The notes under the pieces are model-generated. The model made no database searches and had not been told where the DNA came from. It saw nothing but the letters and a program-made list of their open reading frames with translations. A stretch of 64,000 nucleotides of DNA from Membranipora membranacea (taxonomy: Eukaryota; Bryozoa; Gymnolaemata; Cheilostomatida; Membraniporidae): assembly GCA_914767715.1 (NCBI GenBank), contig OU612070.1, positions 2,621,501 through 2,685,500 on the forward strand. The letters run 5' to 3'. Positions within the stretch are counted from its first letter, which is position 1. Every line of letters begins with the position of its first letter. Shown one piece after another: positions 33,601-48,600 of the stretch. A program made the position numbers and the translations under genes.

Positions 33601-36600
33601 ATATGATTCAATGGTGAACATACATCAAAGCCAATGTGAATTCATAAGCCAGACCCCAAAGCTGAACCTAGAACAAAAAGCGATATCTTTTGTGAATCAT
33701 ATTTGAATGCTGAGACAATCACACAACATACATCTATTCCATGGTCTTGTTTTATTCCTCAAGGTGAGATTCTAGTTGAAAGCCTGAATTTGATGTTGAA
33801 AAATGCTTCAGGTTCCAGTTCGGCTCCCTGTAACTTCATTGAACCAGCAACCCACCACATTGATGTTTACTGTGAATCTCTACATAGTGCCTCACTGATA
33901 TCAATAACGGCATTTGCCCAGGAAATTGGAAAAATATCAGAAATCCAAGTTTTTGGATCACGTAAGTAAATTGATTTTCCTACACTCAGGACAGTCCCAA
34001 TATCTTTGTTAAAAAGGGACATTTATCAATTATATCTTGGTCCTTGTGAATCACAGTCGACAAACATTTTAATGTAATTATCTATTTTAAATTCAAAACC
34101 AACAGTTAAGACTTTTGTTAAAGGACATCAACATTGATAGGTTTTTAACTTGTTTTAATTGCTGAGGGTAGTTATATGAGATAATGCAGATCATATTAGT
34201 GTTTTAGTTGGTTAATAAGGAATGTTAGTGGGAAGAGGCCAAGAGTTATTTCTCAGAACGAGACCGCAAAACTGTAGCTATATCGATCAATTGCGCTATT
34301 GAGGGTGGTGTCTTACTATTTTTCTCAGATGTATGAAAGATGATCGAATCTTGCTCTCTCAAAATATAATATGTACGTCCATTGGTGCAGATAAAACATT
34401 CTGTTAATAAAACATCAATGGCACTTTATTTAGAGCCAACTTATATGTTACCTTAAATCCTTCAGGAGCGATCAATTATGCCCGCAATGGAATAGCAACA
34501 CAGTCAAATCCGTATGCCGATTTTCCTGCATCTCGAGCTAATGATGGTACAAAGGGCACTGGGAGTGCTGATATAACACATACTGCACAAAGTGAAAATC
34601 AGTGGTTGAAAATAGATCTCGGTCGTCGAATGTACATGGTAGAGATGGTAGTGTACAACAGAGTAGGAGATTGTTCCGGAACACCATGTTGTGAGTACTA
34701 TGTGTTGTGTGTCGAGTTCAACTTGTCCTTACTATCTTCAATGCACTTATTTAGTTCCGTTATAAAAATCATAAGTCAACATGCCCTCAAGGTTTTGATT
34801 TGAGTTCATGATAGTAACACCCATGTCCAACTACATGGCACTGCACTGGACAATAATAAAAATGCAGGAAAGCAATTGTTGTATGGAAATAGACAAAAGC
34901 AGACTTGGCCTAGACTAATGGAGGCTGAGGAAACTCTCATATTTGCTATGCTATATTATAGCTGATAGAGTGCAGGACGCTAGCTTTTACACAACAGAAC
35001 TTAATGGAGACAGTGCAGGTGATCCTGGCTCTTCTGATTGGACACTGTGTCATTACAATAAGGTTCCCATTGGCGACATGGACTACATACAGTGTGACGA
35101 CAACCGCCAGCCGTTGACACAACAAATGGCTGTTAAAGTTGGGTATAACGAGGGTGTTAAACTGAGAGAATTCGAAGCTTACGGACTTGGTAAGAACTTC
35201 CGCTAAGTTGTGTAATATCTGTTTTTATCCATGCATTTAGTACAATTATGGTGACCCATGCATTTTGCCAATGTGTGAGCTTGATCCATGCGATGCATAT
35301 AGTTGACATGCATGTAGTGCCTATAAAATGATCCAGAGATAGACAGGGAAATTTATTACCTCAAGTACTGTTTATCAAAATTAATCAATTTTCTAGATTA
35401 TTGTTTGAATCTAACTGATGACCAGGACAAAAGATGTCATATCAACCTGAACTGGTTCGTCATTCAATCTAAACTTTGTTATAAGAGAAAATTTGATTTT
35501 GCTCAATGTTCTTTAGAAATTTATGAAACTCGTATGTTTTTAGAAAATAGACAGTATAATAAGAGCTTTTTGTTCTAGAACCAGGAACATTCAATGACGT
35601 TCCAAGAGTCAGTCTCATGTTCAGCAACTCAACAGATTTAGTGATGTCTCTATATCAGTGGACTAACAATATGACCGGGGATGCACCTCCATCAAGGTAC
35701 ATCATATTATCAACTTCTTGTTGGATTAACTCAACCTGATTGGATCAATGCTATAGCTCTTCTGATTTATTTGCCTGTGAATCTTTTTTCCTAACAATGC
35801 CATTGTATTTTCAGCTATTCAATTTACCAGAAAACTGACACAGAAAGTTTTGTGAAGATCAGCACAATACCACATGAATTGTCTGCTGATACTGTGGATA
35901 TACCTATTGGTGGTCTTATAGCAACAAGTGGGTATGAATACAGAGTGACTTCGAGCCATGGGGATATCCCCTACGGAGATGTCAACACTGTGGGTTCATC
36001 TTTAACTGTCCCAGCTTGTAAGTCTTTATTTTTTATTCATAAATAGTTGACATAGGGACTTAAGATTGACTGCTTATTTTGATAATAATGAGCTTTCCCT
36101 AGAATTGCTTAGTATACTGGGCCTGTTTCAGGAGAACTGGTGTAGCATAATTCAGACTCTGTTACTATCTGTTGGTTGCTTATACCATGTTGTAACTTCT
36201 CAGAGAACACCCTTGAAAATGTATTACTTTTAAGAGTCCAAATTTGTATTGTTGCTTAGATATTAGTTTCCGACATAAATAGCATGTTTTCTTTCTGATT
36301 TCCAAATCATTTTCCAAAGAAATGTTGATCACGCTTTGCTCTGATGCGATTGCCTTTTATGTTAGAGGTCAAACACTACTGCATAATTACAGCAAAACCT
36401 GTCTTGTCCCTTTTTCTCCACTGTCTGTGTGATGTTGTTACTGTCTATGTTTAATATTGGGTTCCTTTTGCTAAAACAAGGTGGAGGATATAAAACCTGT
36501 CATTCAACATTAATTTTTTTACAATTTCTCATAGAGAAACACCACACCACTTGCAACCACTGCTATACTTCTTTCTCTATACCTAAGCCCTGTTTGAAAA

Positions 36601-39600
36601 TCAAGGTGTTACAAAACATGTCATCGCGTCTCTGGGGTCATCATTATTATTGAGTGTTTCCTCCGCCCACTTAGGCAATGGGTTGAAAGAACAACACAGC
36701 ACGGTTTCTGAGCTCTTGATTGTGATGATTAGGTTTTAAAAGATTTGGTTGTGACCCCTTTTTGATTTGATTCAGTACCTCCAAATGTAGAAGATATAGA
36801 TACAACAAATCATACAGAAATATACGATGTGGGTTTCTATTCAGTGACTGCTAATGTAACATGGAAGGTATGATTCCAGCCATTTGTCATCCTGATAAAT
36901 ATTTCCTCATGACTGTTACAGGGAGAGTTTAATTCATAATCAATTGCATTGTAAATTTGATTGTCAGATTGTCATTGACTGAAGATGTCTGATACAAGGA
37001 AAGCAAGAATTTTTCGGCCTAAGCAGATACTGGATTAAAAAAAAAATTGTTCATGAACGAATAATGCTTTCATTTTACGCTTAAGGCTGGGGATGACCAA
37101 TCTGAGAGTGGCCTATCGTATAGAGTTATAGTGAAAGATATGGCAGGAAATATTCTCACAAATCAAACCAGAGTCTGCAACCAAACTTGGTTTGTTGCAA
37201 ATAAGTTATTTGGGAACACAGTATATTCAGTAGAGATCACCACAGCTAACAGAAGAGGACCCAATACTGTGAATGCAACGCTTACAACAATTCAAATTGG
37301 TAAAAATATATACGAATGAAATGATAGATATTATTGTAGACTATCATATTTTAACAAACTTTAGCTGTGTTATTCCTTCCACTGTTAACAGGTAGCCATA
37401 AGGTTGAATATGTTCAATTTCTGTGAAATGGAGACGATTTTGTTGTAAAATCACATCAATCCGCTTTGCTGATTCTGCAACAAATAATTGATCTGCATTC
37501 TCTGTGCTGATGCAATTTCGCTAAAATAGAGCTAGATTTTCTTGGCTTGTTCTGTGTGCATCCATGACTCTAATCAAAATTAATTTTGAATTTCTCTGTA
37601 TTTCAGCACCAAATCAACCACAAAATGTTTCATTTACTGCTGTGAACTCTTCCTGTATACAGTTCAATTGGACAGCTCCTATTGGTGGTGGCAACATTGT
37701 TACCGGTTATATGGTAGGTGTGAATAACAATGTTTGACACTATCACTTCTCCAACCGCAGTCTCTGCTTGGAAACCAAAATTCATTGAATCCGTTATACT
37801 TGTTCTTTTACATTGTTGGCTCATATGTAAGGGTTCGGAAGCTGTGCGCATTGTTGTAGATGCCATACAGCTATTCATTATCACTGTCTTTTCAAGTATT
37901 CCTGTGAAGGGCACCTGCCAATCTCTGGACTGAGTAACTCCACCTTCTCTCACACATCTTGTGGATACACCCCAGGGACAAACATCACATGCTCACTGCA
38001 AGCTGTGGCTGGTGGAAACAGATCAAGTGATGCAATCAAACGCTATGGTTACCTTCCCTGTTCAGGTTCGTCCAATGCCAAAGCATTTTACAATTAACAT
38101 TATAATGTCAATTTTTATGTCTTTTTGAGCGGATATGGGCAGGGCACGTTTTTAATCAAAGAGTAGAAAACCTCAAGAGGTGTCCAGGGGGGGATCGGTT
38201 GTTGAATTAGGAATTACATTATTGTAACTATAAAAAAATCCTTACAACCTATAATCTATCTTCCCATCATATGTCATGAGGGGTGGGGGGACACAAATGT
38301 CATGCTATGCTCTTGAATAAAGTTGAGAATTTGGGCTAAATTATCGAAAAACTACCGATATCCGCATTATACTGATACAAAATGTGTTATTCTTTAAAAT
38401 TTTGCATTTTGATAGTCAGCATATGCTGTGCAGCTGCTAGATTTAAATTACTCCTTGGGCTCATCAGAACATTACCTACTTGACAATCATATTTAACCTA
38501 TTTTCTATAAACTATTCTGTTAGCCTTGCCAGCATCTCTGATCAGCACTAAATTAAATAGAACTATCAAATATTATATTCATGTTATAGAACCACTGATC
38601 AAAGAGATTACCACAGCATCTCTACCGATTGCTAAAGATAATGGTGAAATTGATTTTGAGACAACCATCAACTGGGAGGTATGAGTTATTTTATTTGTAA
38701 TTTCTAGCCTTAAGTATCAGGCACATTCAGTGTTGTGATCCGGTCAATACTGTCAAGCTTGCTCAGAGGAACACAGTATGTAGTCTAGATTTTGCTATTT
38801 TTTCCGGGATTTTGTAGAGGTACACCATTATCAACCAAAACGTAATGTCCCTATTAGCAGCCCAGGTAAAGTTAAAGCAGTTAAGGTACTATATGTGTTT
38901 AGCGCTTATCTAAATGCTCAAACTCTCCTCGGTTTGCTGGTTTTTGCGTTCCAGGGTGAAGTACTGTTGGCTGATAGTTGTATGCCATCTTTGCAACCAG
39001 CATTCTGAATTGATACCTGATAGATTGATTGCCATTCCTTGTTTCTAACTTGTGATAAGTTAACCTCTTACCATCCTGTGAGGAGGAAGTACTTAATATG
39101 GATGATTAGGATTAGAAGATTAGATGATAAGATAATTTCTATCAGGTTAAATATTTTCTCAGGGGTCAGGCTTCAGTGTTGACAGTTAATGGATGTGACA
39201 CTTTTCTTCATACAATACAGGCAGTACTTTTGATAGAGACAAAAATCCTGTTGTGTTGTGCTCTCTACATGTGTCCTGTTTTTTTATCTATGCCAAAAAA
39301 TGTTTAACCCATTGCCGCTGTTCTTATCATTTATCTGTCATCTGTAGACAGATTGACTCCAGTGAAGTGCGGTCTTCCTTGTTTTATCTTACGAGCACCA
39401 TGACAGGACAGGAGCTCTAAGTGTCCTCACATTTTCACACTTTAATTCTAACTTGTTCCTTCTTTAGATAAGGTCACATTCTGATGTAAGTGCTTTTCAA
39501 TAAATGTTATCCAGATTTGTGTGTCATTTAACCAATGATAGTTTGTACCAATACTACTGTGAAACCTAAAATTTTTGTTCGCAAGTCTCATAGAATAACA

Positions 39601-42600
39601 GTTCCCAACTTCCTGCATGATCTTACTTGTCGTTTATCCACCCACAGTAACCACCATTAGATGTATGTAGCCTTGACTCAATCCAGCCTAACTAAACCTC
39701 AACAGCAGATTCCAGCATGTTAAACCAGAACAGTTTATCGTTGCCATTGCTTTGTCTTGTTAAGAATTGCCATGAATTTGGAATGCCTAACCTCATCATA
39801 ATTATTAATGAGCTAATGGAAATGTGGAAATCCATCTGCGCTGTTAACATACCAGTAATAATTACCTGTCTAGCCACAAAAGTATATGTGTCTAAAAATA
39901 ACTTACCCTCTGATACAACCACTGTTTGCCCTTAATCTGTTATGCTGATGATTATTTCACCTCTATGCTTGTCTATGTGAACTGTTAAGTTACCAGTTTT
40001 GTCTCTTATTAGGTGAGCAGTCATTGCAATGATGTCAAATTTGATCTCATAGTTAAGGACAGCGATGACCGAACCATGTATCAAGAAGACAACCATACCA
40101 GTACAAGTGTGAATATCACTAACCAGGCTGTCTGCTCTAATTATACTCTCAGTCTCACAGGTACCAACATCGAAGGCTTCTCATCACAAGAATCACATGA
40201 ATGGACAACTCCAACTATAGGTACGATGATATAGAATATCAGAACTGTTCAATTAACTCGTGGTGATTTGTGGATTGCCTTCTTTAAAATTGGAAGAAAA
40301 TAGAGGATACGATTTTCCATCCCACTCAGTCATACTGAATATCATAGAGGTATTATATATAATATTATTATTTATAACAATCAACAACTCATAGATATGA
40401 TAACCCTATGATGTATGTACACAGACAATAGGTACTATCTTAATGATGTTTGAATGATGAGATTAAGATTAAGATTTTAAATAATTCAGTAATGCTGAAG
40501 CCTTCGAAGCCTGCTGAAGTCTGTGATGCTAACCTTTTACACCTGATAATCTTGTTTGTTTTTGAATTGACATGAATCAGTAGGTTATATACTGTCTGGT
40601 GTAACAGTTTAGGCCAAACAAAACAAATCACTCCTCAAGTGCCTTTCTAATTACTTTATCTATAACCTCAATGACAGCTGACAGGCTGATTACAATTCCT
40701 AATGGTGTTAAATTTTGATATTTTGATGATTTTGTGAATGCAAATGCCTGTGGCATTAGTGGATCATTAAGAAATCTTTAATATCTATTCATCTAAACAA
40801 TCTTGCGTTTGTTTACATTATCATGGTATCCCACAATCCTAACCCTGGAAGTTGAGATTCACGCTAATCATTCTATCTTCGTTCTCATTTAGTGCCCAAG
40901 CAGCCGACCTCAGTAAATGTCATAGAGCACAATGCTACTTGTGTTAAAGTCAGCTGGACAGAATCTGATAAAAATGGATGCCCAATATCGAACTACACTG
41001 TGAGTCTTTTTATAAACAATATCTCTCTGTGTGGATTTTATCCATTGTCACCGTCACATAGATACATGCACATCGTTGCATACACACATCAGGGACCCTC
41101 AACTAGTTCACTTTGGATTAAGCTGTATTATCTTGTGTCACACTGTACTGATGATGCCCCAACTGTATATAATTACAGCCCCCTACAACATATAATGATG
41201 GAGATTTTTTCACCCCTAAAACTCTGAAGCATTGTGTCAAGGGTCAGCTGTTTTAATAATGCAGTGCTGTTTTACACATCGTAATTTCACTGACTTCAAC
41301 CCAACTTTTCAGGCTTATATTTTTTAGTTGTCTTATCATTGTTCGTGCATTATCTTCAATTACCACGTGCCTGAAATGGCGCCTCAATGGGGATGATACT
41401 AAGTATCATTCCAATCTCATGCTATTGCCTCATTCCTATTCTCAACTTATCTCAATGCCACTAAAAGTATTTTTTCAAAGTATTACTATGCATGGTCATT
41501 TATTACTCAGTATGTGGAAGGTTTATTTTGCGTACTTGTGATGCGGATGTGGCGCTTTAGCTTTTGCCTTTTAAGGTATGAAGGCCAAATGTCTAATCAA
41601 AGATTCTTGACCATGCTGTTCTCCAGCAGGTTGCTGTTTTGGCTTCAAGAACCTAAAACTTGTCTAACACGCATATCATTCCTTTTTAAACATCTGATGT
41701 AGTTCAACTGCTCGAGCTCTGACGGTCATTTTGTCACGGATACTGAAACAGATCCTGCTGTAACGTCACCTGATGAAGTCTGCGGGTTTTATCCTGACTC
41801 ACTGGTAACATGTGTTGTGTATGCTACTAATGAAGCTGGCGATGGAGAAGCTAAACAGAATGATATCTATCTCAGCTGTATAGGTAGGTTTGGTGATATT
41901 TTTGCTCATGGCCTTGCAGGATTGCAAAGGGGTTTGATTCTAACGATGGTATTTTGAATAGTATACTTTTCCACTTCTTCCAGGATTCATAGATTTTCAT
42001 CAGCATAGTAATAATGTTTTAGCTGATTGTATTGATTATTGTTGCAGATCCTACAGCAGCAGTGATCAGCGATAATGTGACAGAATCTTCCGAGACTATT
42101 GGTGATAGGGACAGAATTAAACTCGGATTTGAATGGCAGGTACGTATTCAGTGTGGACCGTACGCTGATAATGTCTTTTAAATGATAACTGTTTCAAGGA
42201 GATATTATATTATAAATCTGACTTCTCACACCACAGGAATTTTTGACATTTTTGGTCGACCATTTTCATCTGCATGTAGGAGTCAGAAGTGAACTGTTAT
42301 GGCAAAGTGGCATATGAAGTCGATGTGACGGACACAACAAACACCTCAGAAGTACGCAGTGGAAGTACAGAAGATCTATTTATAGAGTTTACTGATCTAG
42401 ATCCATACATCTCTTATTCTATCAGAGTCACAAGTAAAAATGATGGAGGCAATGAAGTAGCAAGCAATTTGAAAAGCTACACAACTATGGAGCTAGGTAA
42501 TTTATTTTCCTGTTATACAAACGCTATGCATTTCTTACCTGATGCCAGCAGATGGTACACACAGTTTGCAATCAGAGCTTTGTACTACTGTCGTGGCACC

Positions 42601-45600
42601 ATATTTTGACCAGATACCTCACACTTTTCAGAAAATTCTTATACCATATTTGTCAACACTGTAACTAGGGTGTATGTGTCATTTTCAGGTCAAGCGATTT
42701 ATTTACATTTCAGATCATAAATATCTATGTAAATTTTAATTATTTAGATGAAAAAATATATTTGATGCAAAGTTTAAATGGTAATGGTTAGTTAGATGTC
42801 GACTATTTAAGTGACTGACAGACATCGACAGCCTGAAACACATGTTGTCTAACCAGCTGATTTTTTGGCCGATTGGCTGACTGTTTGATTTACAAACTTA
42901 TTGACATTGCCAAAAAAGCAAAACATATATACAAATATATCAATTATAGTATTTATATATATTGATTATGTATTATGTATGAACTATATAGTTTAAGATT
43001 CAAACATGACTTAATCTTACCTGTTACAGCCCCTTACGACAAGCCCAGAAACTTGACAGTAGAGACTAACGATTCCTCTTGTGTAGATATACAATGGAAA
43101 GTTCCTGAGTATACTAATGGTGAAATACAAAATTACACAGTGAGTTTGATTGAAGAAACTATACTATGTAGATGTGGCCAATGTTGGCCTCGCTCTTTGA
43201 CTGTTGAGCATAACCTTCGCCTCTGATAACTAATAATAATATTATACTGTAAAAAACCGCTCGTTTCATTTGTATAATCATAATATGTGTTAAAATGTGT
43301 TATGTTTATGCATCAGATTGATTGTATGACTATGAGAGACAACCAATCTACTCACACTGATGGTAATACATACTCTACTCAACTTTGTGGGTTTTACCCT
43401 GGATCTGAGGTGTCATGTGATATCGTAGCTTACACCTCAGCAGGCCCTAGCCCAACAGCAACAGGTCAAGCAAATTTGTCATGTACCAGTGAGTGTATCA
43501 TAGGAACAACAGTCCACATATCTTCACCTTTATCAGAATTTACTGGGAGACTTTCAAACCTGAATCCTGTGTCAGTGCACCTTTGGCATAAATAAATAAT
43601 TATTTTCTTTTTGAGTATTGAATATCTGTTTATGATTGTATGGAACTTGATCAATTATACAACATAGTACTGTATTTATATTTCCAAATACACTGTGTAT
43701 GCTGAACGGTAAATGTGAATATAATAGCATATAACAGCAAAATGTTGCTCGTACATATTACAGATCCTGAAGCGCCAGAGATTCTGAATGTGACAGAAAC
43801 CATAGAGGTCATTGGTGGCAAGGAGAGGATAAAGCTGAAGTTTGGATGGACGGTAACTGATGACATTGTGTCAACAAAACTTATGATTTTCGTATAAAGT
43901 TTAGAAGATTGAAATCTATTGCACTTCCAAATTGGTTGTGCAAACTTAATCCAATCCAATTCAATTTGCTATATGGCCTCTTACATGCTATTGGTAAGCT
44001 ACTGCCTTCCACCCCTATTGCCAGATTATATTATGACTGTGACTGTGTTTGTGACTTACAGGCCAATGAAACGAACTGCCATGGCACAACAACATACCAT
44101 GTGTCCCTCACAGATATGATTGACACATCGGTGGTCAAAACAGATTTTACTGGAGATCTTTTTTACAACTTTGGCGACCTTGAGCCTTTTACCAATTACA
44201 CATTTGTGGTCATTACCAGCAACGATGGAATAGTCAACTCGTCTTTTAGCCATCCAGAGGAGTATCAAACACAAACACTAGGTAGGAGGCAAAACTACAC
44301 ATGAATATTAACTGACTATTCCAACATGAAAAGATTAGGGCATATAAATACTGCTTATTGTTGAACTGCTGATTACTAACACTAGTTTTATGACATAAGC
44401 AACATCAAGGTTAGTTGATGGTGAGTGTTTCAAACCAATGAACTAGTTCATTGTTCAAACAAACCCTCAAGATTGGTTGCACTGCTTGAAAAGATTTTGA
44501 GAGATTCTGCTGACATGCTATGGTCAGGTTTTACAGGGCAGTATTTAGGATATTTTTACATTTACGTTCTCTTTTGCCTTTGGAATTGTCTACTCTTTAA
44601 CTCTTTCGCTGTTAATCATTCAAAGATTGAAATCTTCTGATACAACAGTATTTATTTTTAATTCCTGCCAGCACTTTTTCTGCCAAACGGTCATGGCAAG
44701 ATAAAGGGAAAAAGAAAAACATGGAACATTTCCATTATAAAATGTTGGATCATAGGCATAGTTTTTTCCTGTTTTATACATGTGAGGCCTGTTTTTTAGC
44801 CCCTTATGATGGACCACCAACACTGGATATTTCTGTGATGAAAGATTGCTGCAACTGCATCGCTCTTTTATGGACAAAACCAACACAACCAAATGGTGAA
44901 ATTTCTATGTACACAGTAAGTCAGAGTAGACAGGAGTAGTAGGTCAGAGGGATACATTGAAAAGAAGAAAATGTAGCGACTCCCTGTAGTAGCAATATTA
45001 TACCCATCGGATTTTCACAAAATTTAGCTTGAAAAAATTGACTGGGCTTATTTGATCGTTAAACTATCCGATAGAAAACACTAGAGTGATGTATATATGT
45101 GACATCTGAGAAGATTAACCAAGAGCAGACCAGGATTTGGTATCTTTACGTTTGATGTCTTTATATTTACTCTGACAAACTTTATGACTTATGCATGCAT
45201 ATGAATTATCCACTGGTCTGTTTAAACCTACATATGAATTATCAGGTTGATTGTAAGGACAAGAAGTACACTCACTCAACTTACACCATCGGTGATGTGC
45301 AATCTACTCAACTCTGTGGATTCAGCACAGGATCTGATGTGAGTTGTGGTATCATAGCATATAACTCAGCAGGCGCTAGTCCGACTACAACAAGTAATGC
45401 CAGTTTCCTCTGTACAGGTAATTTGGTATAGACCAACTCCACTTTGTCCACATTTTGCATATGCAAATGATCTATTCAGATTGCTAATATTTGAATCTCA
45501 GGGTTTTGATTAACCCAAATGGACCGAAAACCTATCCTACTCACAGGTTGAAATAATTAGAATTTGTCCACTAAGATGCACTGTCTACAGTGCAGAGAGC

Positions 45601-48600
45601 ATCATGCCCATCAGTCAATCAGAAAGTAGTTTGATTGCGCTGTGTCCATTCATTAATTATGAAATTCTAAATTATAAATTATGTTGGTACATATATTTTA
45701 GTCTTGGTCTTGGTGCCTGAATGAGCCCATTAATTTTGGCTCAAATGATGGTATTCAAGGAGTTTGCGCCAACTTGATTACTTTCACTGGTCAATTTTTT
45801 TACAGAGGCATGCACATCAAGTAAATCAACACCAAAGATGCCCCCTTCCTCTGGTAAGATTGCTATTATTTCCTCATCTTCTGCTGGAGCAGTGGTGCTT
45901 TGTAGTCTTATAGCTCTAGTAGCATACATAGTGAAAGTAAGATCACAACCAGGAACAAAAGCTGCTGATGAAAGGTAAGCTTTGCTTCGGGTGATCAACT
46001 TTTTCGAAGTTTTTTATCATGGCTCATCAGCACTGCAGACAAAAGACACAAACTATCATCAGATAGTTGTCTTTGCTAAAACCATTGACAAAACACACAA
46101 CACTAGACTGGACAATACACAGTAAAATCACTGAAGCATTATGTCTCCAATAATTACTGCATATTCTGTGACGCAACGACATCTCACTGTGGTAGAAATA
46201 GCAATGATGCAAGTGTTTTTTTCGGAGAAATCTCCCTTTGATGCAAATAATTTTATAGATTTTATAGAATTTGATACACAATATCAACCGCAATATTCTG
46301 CAGCATAGGTAACAGCTTTGTCTATATTCCACTGCGTTTCATGCCCAAGAATTGTTGAACAATTCTGGACAATTCTAGAATTGTTCAGAATTGACCCATA
46401 TATAATTACCCAACCAGCAACCATTATTGTATAATTAACCCTGCCTGCTAAATTAACTACATTCACTTTTGTATTGTTATTGTATAAGCCTTTATATAAT
46501 TGGCTTGACATAATATAGATTGCTGCTGTAATTAAGAGTTATTGCTGTGTAATGTAGCATCAAAGACTGTATAGCGTGAGGCCCAGGTTCAAATCCCGGC
46601 AGGGGCAAATTTTTTTTTTTCATCATGATGGAACTCGAAAGCATTCCATTCGAATTATCTGCCCACAATTTTTGTAAGCACAGACAACTTTAAGTGTTGA
46701 GTATCATGAGCCAACAAAATACTTATGTTCAACTCTTCTGTGTCATACCGTACCCTACGTTATATATTTTGTGCAATCTGTTAATGTTGGCAGCAAAGGC
46801 ATAACTAGAACACATCAGCTAAACTATGCTATCAGAATTATCAAAAAACTTTGCTACCAATTAAAAAGTACAACACCGCTCACCAGTTGAGCGAGGATCT
46901 GCTTTGTGTTAATCATCCTACATGCCTAAGCGGAGAGAAGTGATTAGAGAATGAGGCCATATTCTCCACAGAACCAGGGGCTACTGAAAATATGCTGACA
47001 GGGTCGCCAAAACTCAGGTTAATAAAACTCCCAGGTCGAGAGACCTGATTATAAACAGAATAATATAACATATAGGGATAATGAGTTTTGGGCATCCAGC
47101 TGTGCACAATTTTCCCCAAGCAATGAAAAACCACAGGCACTAAATTTATGTGTCCACTCTGTATATCATTACTATGTGTTTATATCCTGTAACTCATAGA
47201 ACTACATACCTACATTTACATGCATGGTCCAGCATTAGAGTAAAAAATAACGTTGCATGTTGTGTCTTGATTCCCTGCAATTGAGGCAACATAGATTGCC
47301 TGACATATTGATCGAATGGTTGCCGCTTTGAAATTAAAGAATGTCAAATTAATGTTGGAATTTTCATTTGATTGTGATTCCCTGTTGTCTACATTTTCAT
47401 GAATGTTTCATTATTGGGAATGCTGTAAACACCTGTAGCTGTACTCTTGAGGGGTAACCAACTCCGCAATGAGGACTTAGACTTATTCCTGCATTGTTAT
47501 GTTTGATCAAAATCTTCAATAAATTTCAAAGTTATAGATTTTCCTACTGACTGGAAGCTGCATGCATGCAAAAAAAGTGTTCTAAATTAATTTTTTTATT
47601 GTGATACTCTGTTGTTATCTATATTCGTATGATATTTTTGTATTGGGAGCGCTGATAAACAGTACAGATTGCACACATAACATCCATGCACAAATTTGAA
47701 GGCAAATCTATCTGTCTTCCCAAATTACTATCTGACTAGCAGATTAGTTTGTGGATTGCATTCAGAACAGCTCATTATCCACAGATATGAATTATACCTT
47801 TGAGTTTAAACTGGTGCCAATATCACATTCCAATTAGGATTATCCATAATTACATAAGCAATAACATTTACGATTGAAGAATACAAATTTCACAAGTTTT
47901 AGATTTTTAAAGATTTTATTTCAAACAAATTGCATGTAATTGAGTAATGTGGCTAGTATCGGGCGAAACGATGTCGGTGCATCAGTCCCACGTCGTCTAC
48001 CGAATACATTTTCTAGAAGTTTAGACCATAACAACAGGATTTCCATAATGCATCTTTAGTCTGGAATTCCGATTATTTCAACGAATTCCTGCCAAAGGAA
48101 GACCCACACTGACATTTATTCTGTTGTATATGAGACCGGTAGGTAAGATAGGCGGCTGGGTTGCCAGATTAGGGGCTTGTAGGGCCATTACAGCAGTTGA
48201 AATTTACAGCGATTATTGATTGCTTGGACAGCATTGTAGCATATAATATTTCAAAGCTCCCAGCTTATTATTATCCTTTGAATTGATATTATTTAGATTT
48301 AACAGTGACCACCAGACATTCTGTACAAACTAGTGCTATTGTGTCATTGAATTATAGGCCTGTTTTATTTACTCTTGCTTCTCTCTCCCCCATACCATAA
48401 AATTCAGAGCTAACTCCATGCTAATAGCATCTTCAGCCATTAAACACCATCCAGGCTAAAAATAATCCCAAGGAGTGTAGATTAAAGCTGCAGCTACATG
48501 AGGCGATTTTTACATCGATTTGGGGTCACGAGTGGTTAATCGGCGGATCTGCACGAGTAATTACTCGAGTAGAGTGGACATCGAACCTGTTCGTGTTTTG

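Larger units (their letters stand above)
25950..33970. repeat. Segmental duplication, copy 1 (partner 53630-64000)
   Basis: The order of sequence from the antisense LINE (25950), its 5' end (26109-26470), intergenic DNA (26700-29776) and gene B exons 1-5 is repeated from 53630/55547 to the window end with gene C. Offsets are about 29.24 kb at exon 1 and 30.12 kb at exon 5. Differences are small substitutions plus clear indels described elsewhere. The right edge is not reached in copy 2. Confidence 0.92.

Noticed and set aside
12317-45417. Protocadherin-like layout in which the A lectin cassette splices into the shared FN3-tail part of B
   Set aside because: Phases would allow it, but A has stops and frameshifts in four exons, and C lies downstream of the B tail; tandem gene duplication explains the layout more simply.
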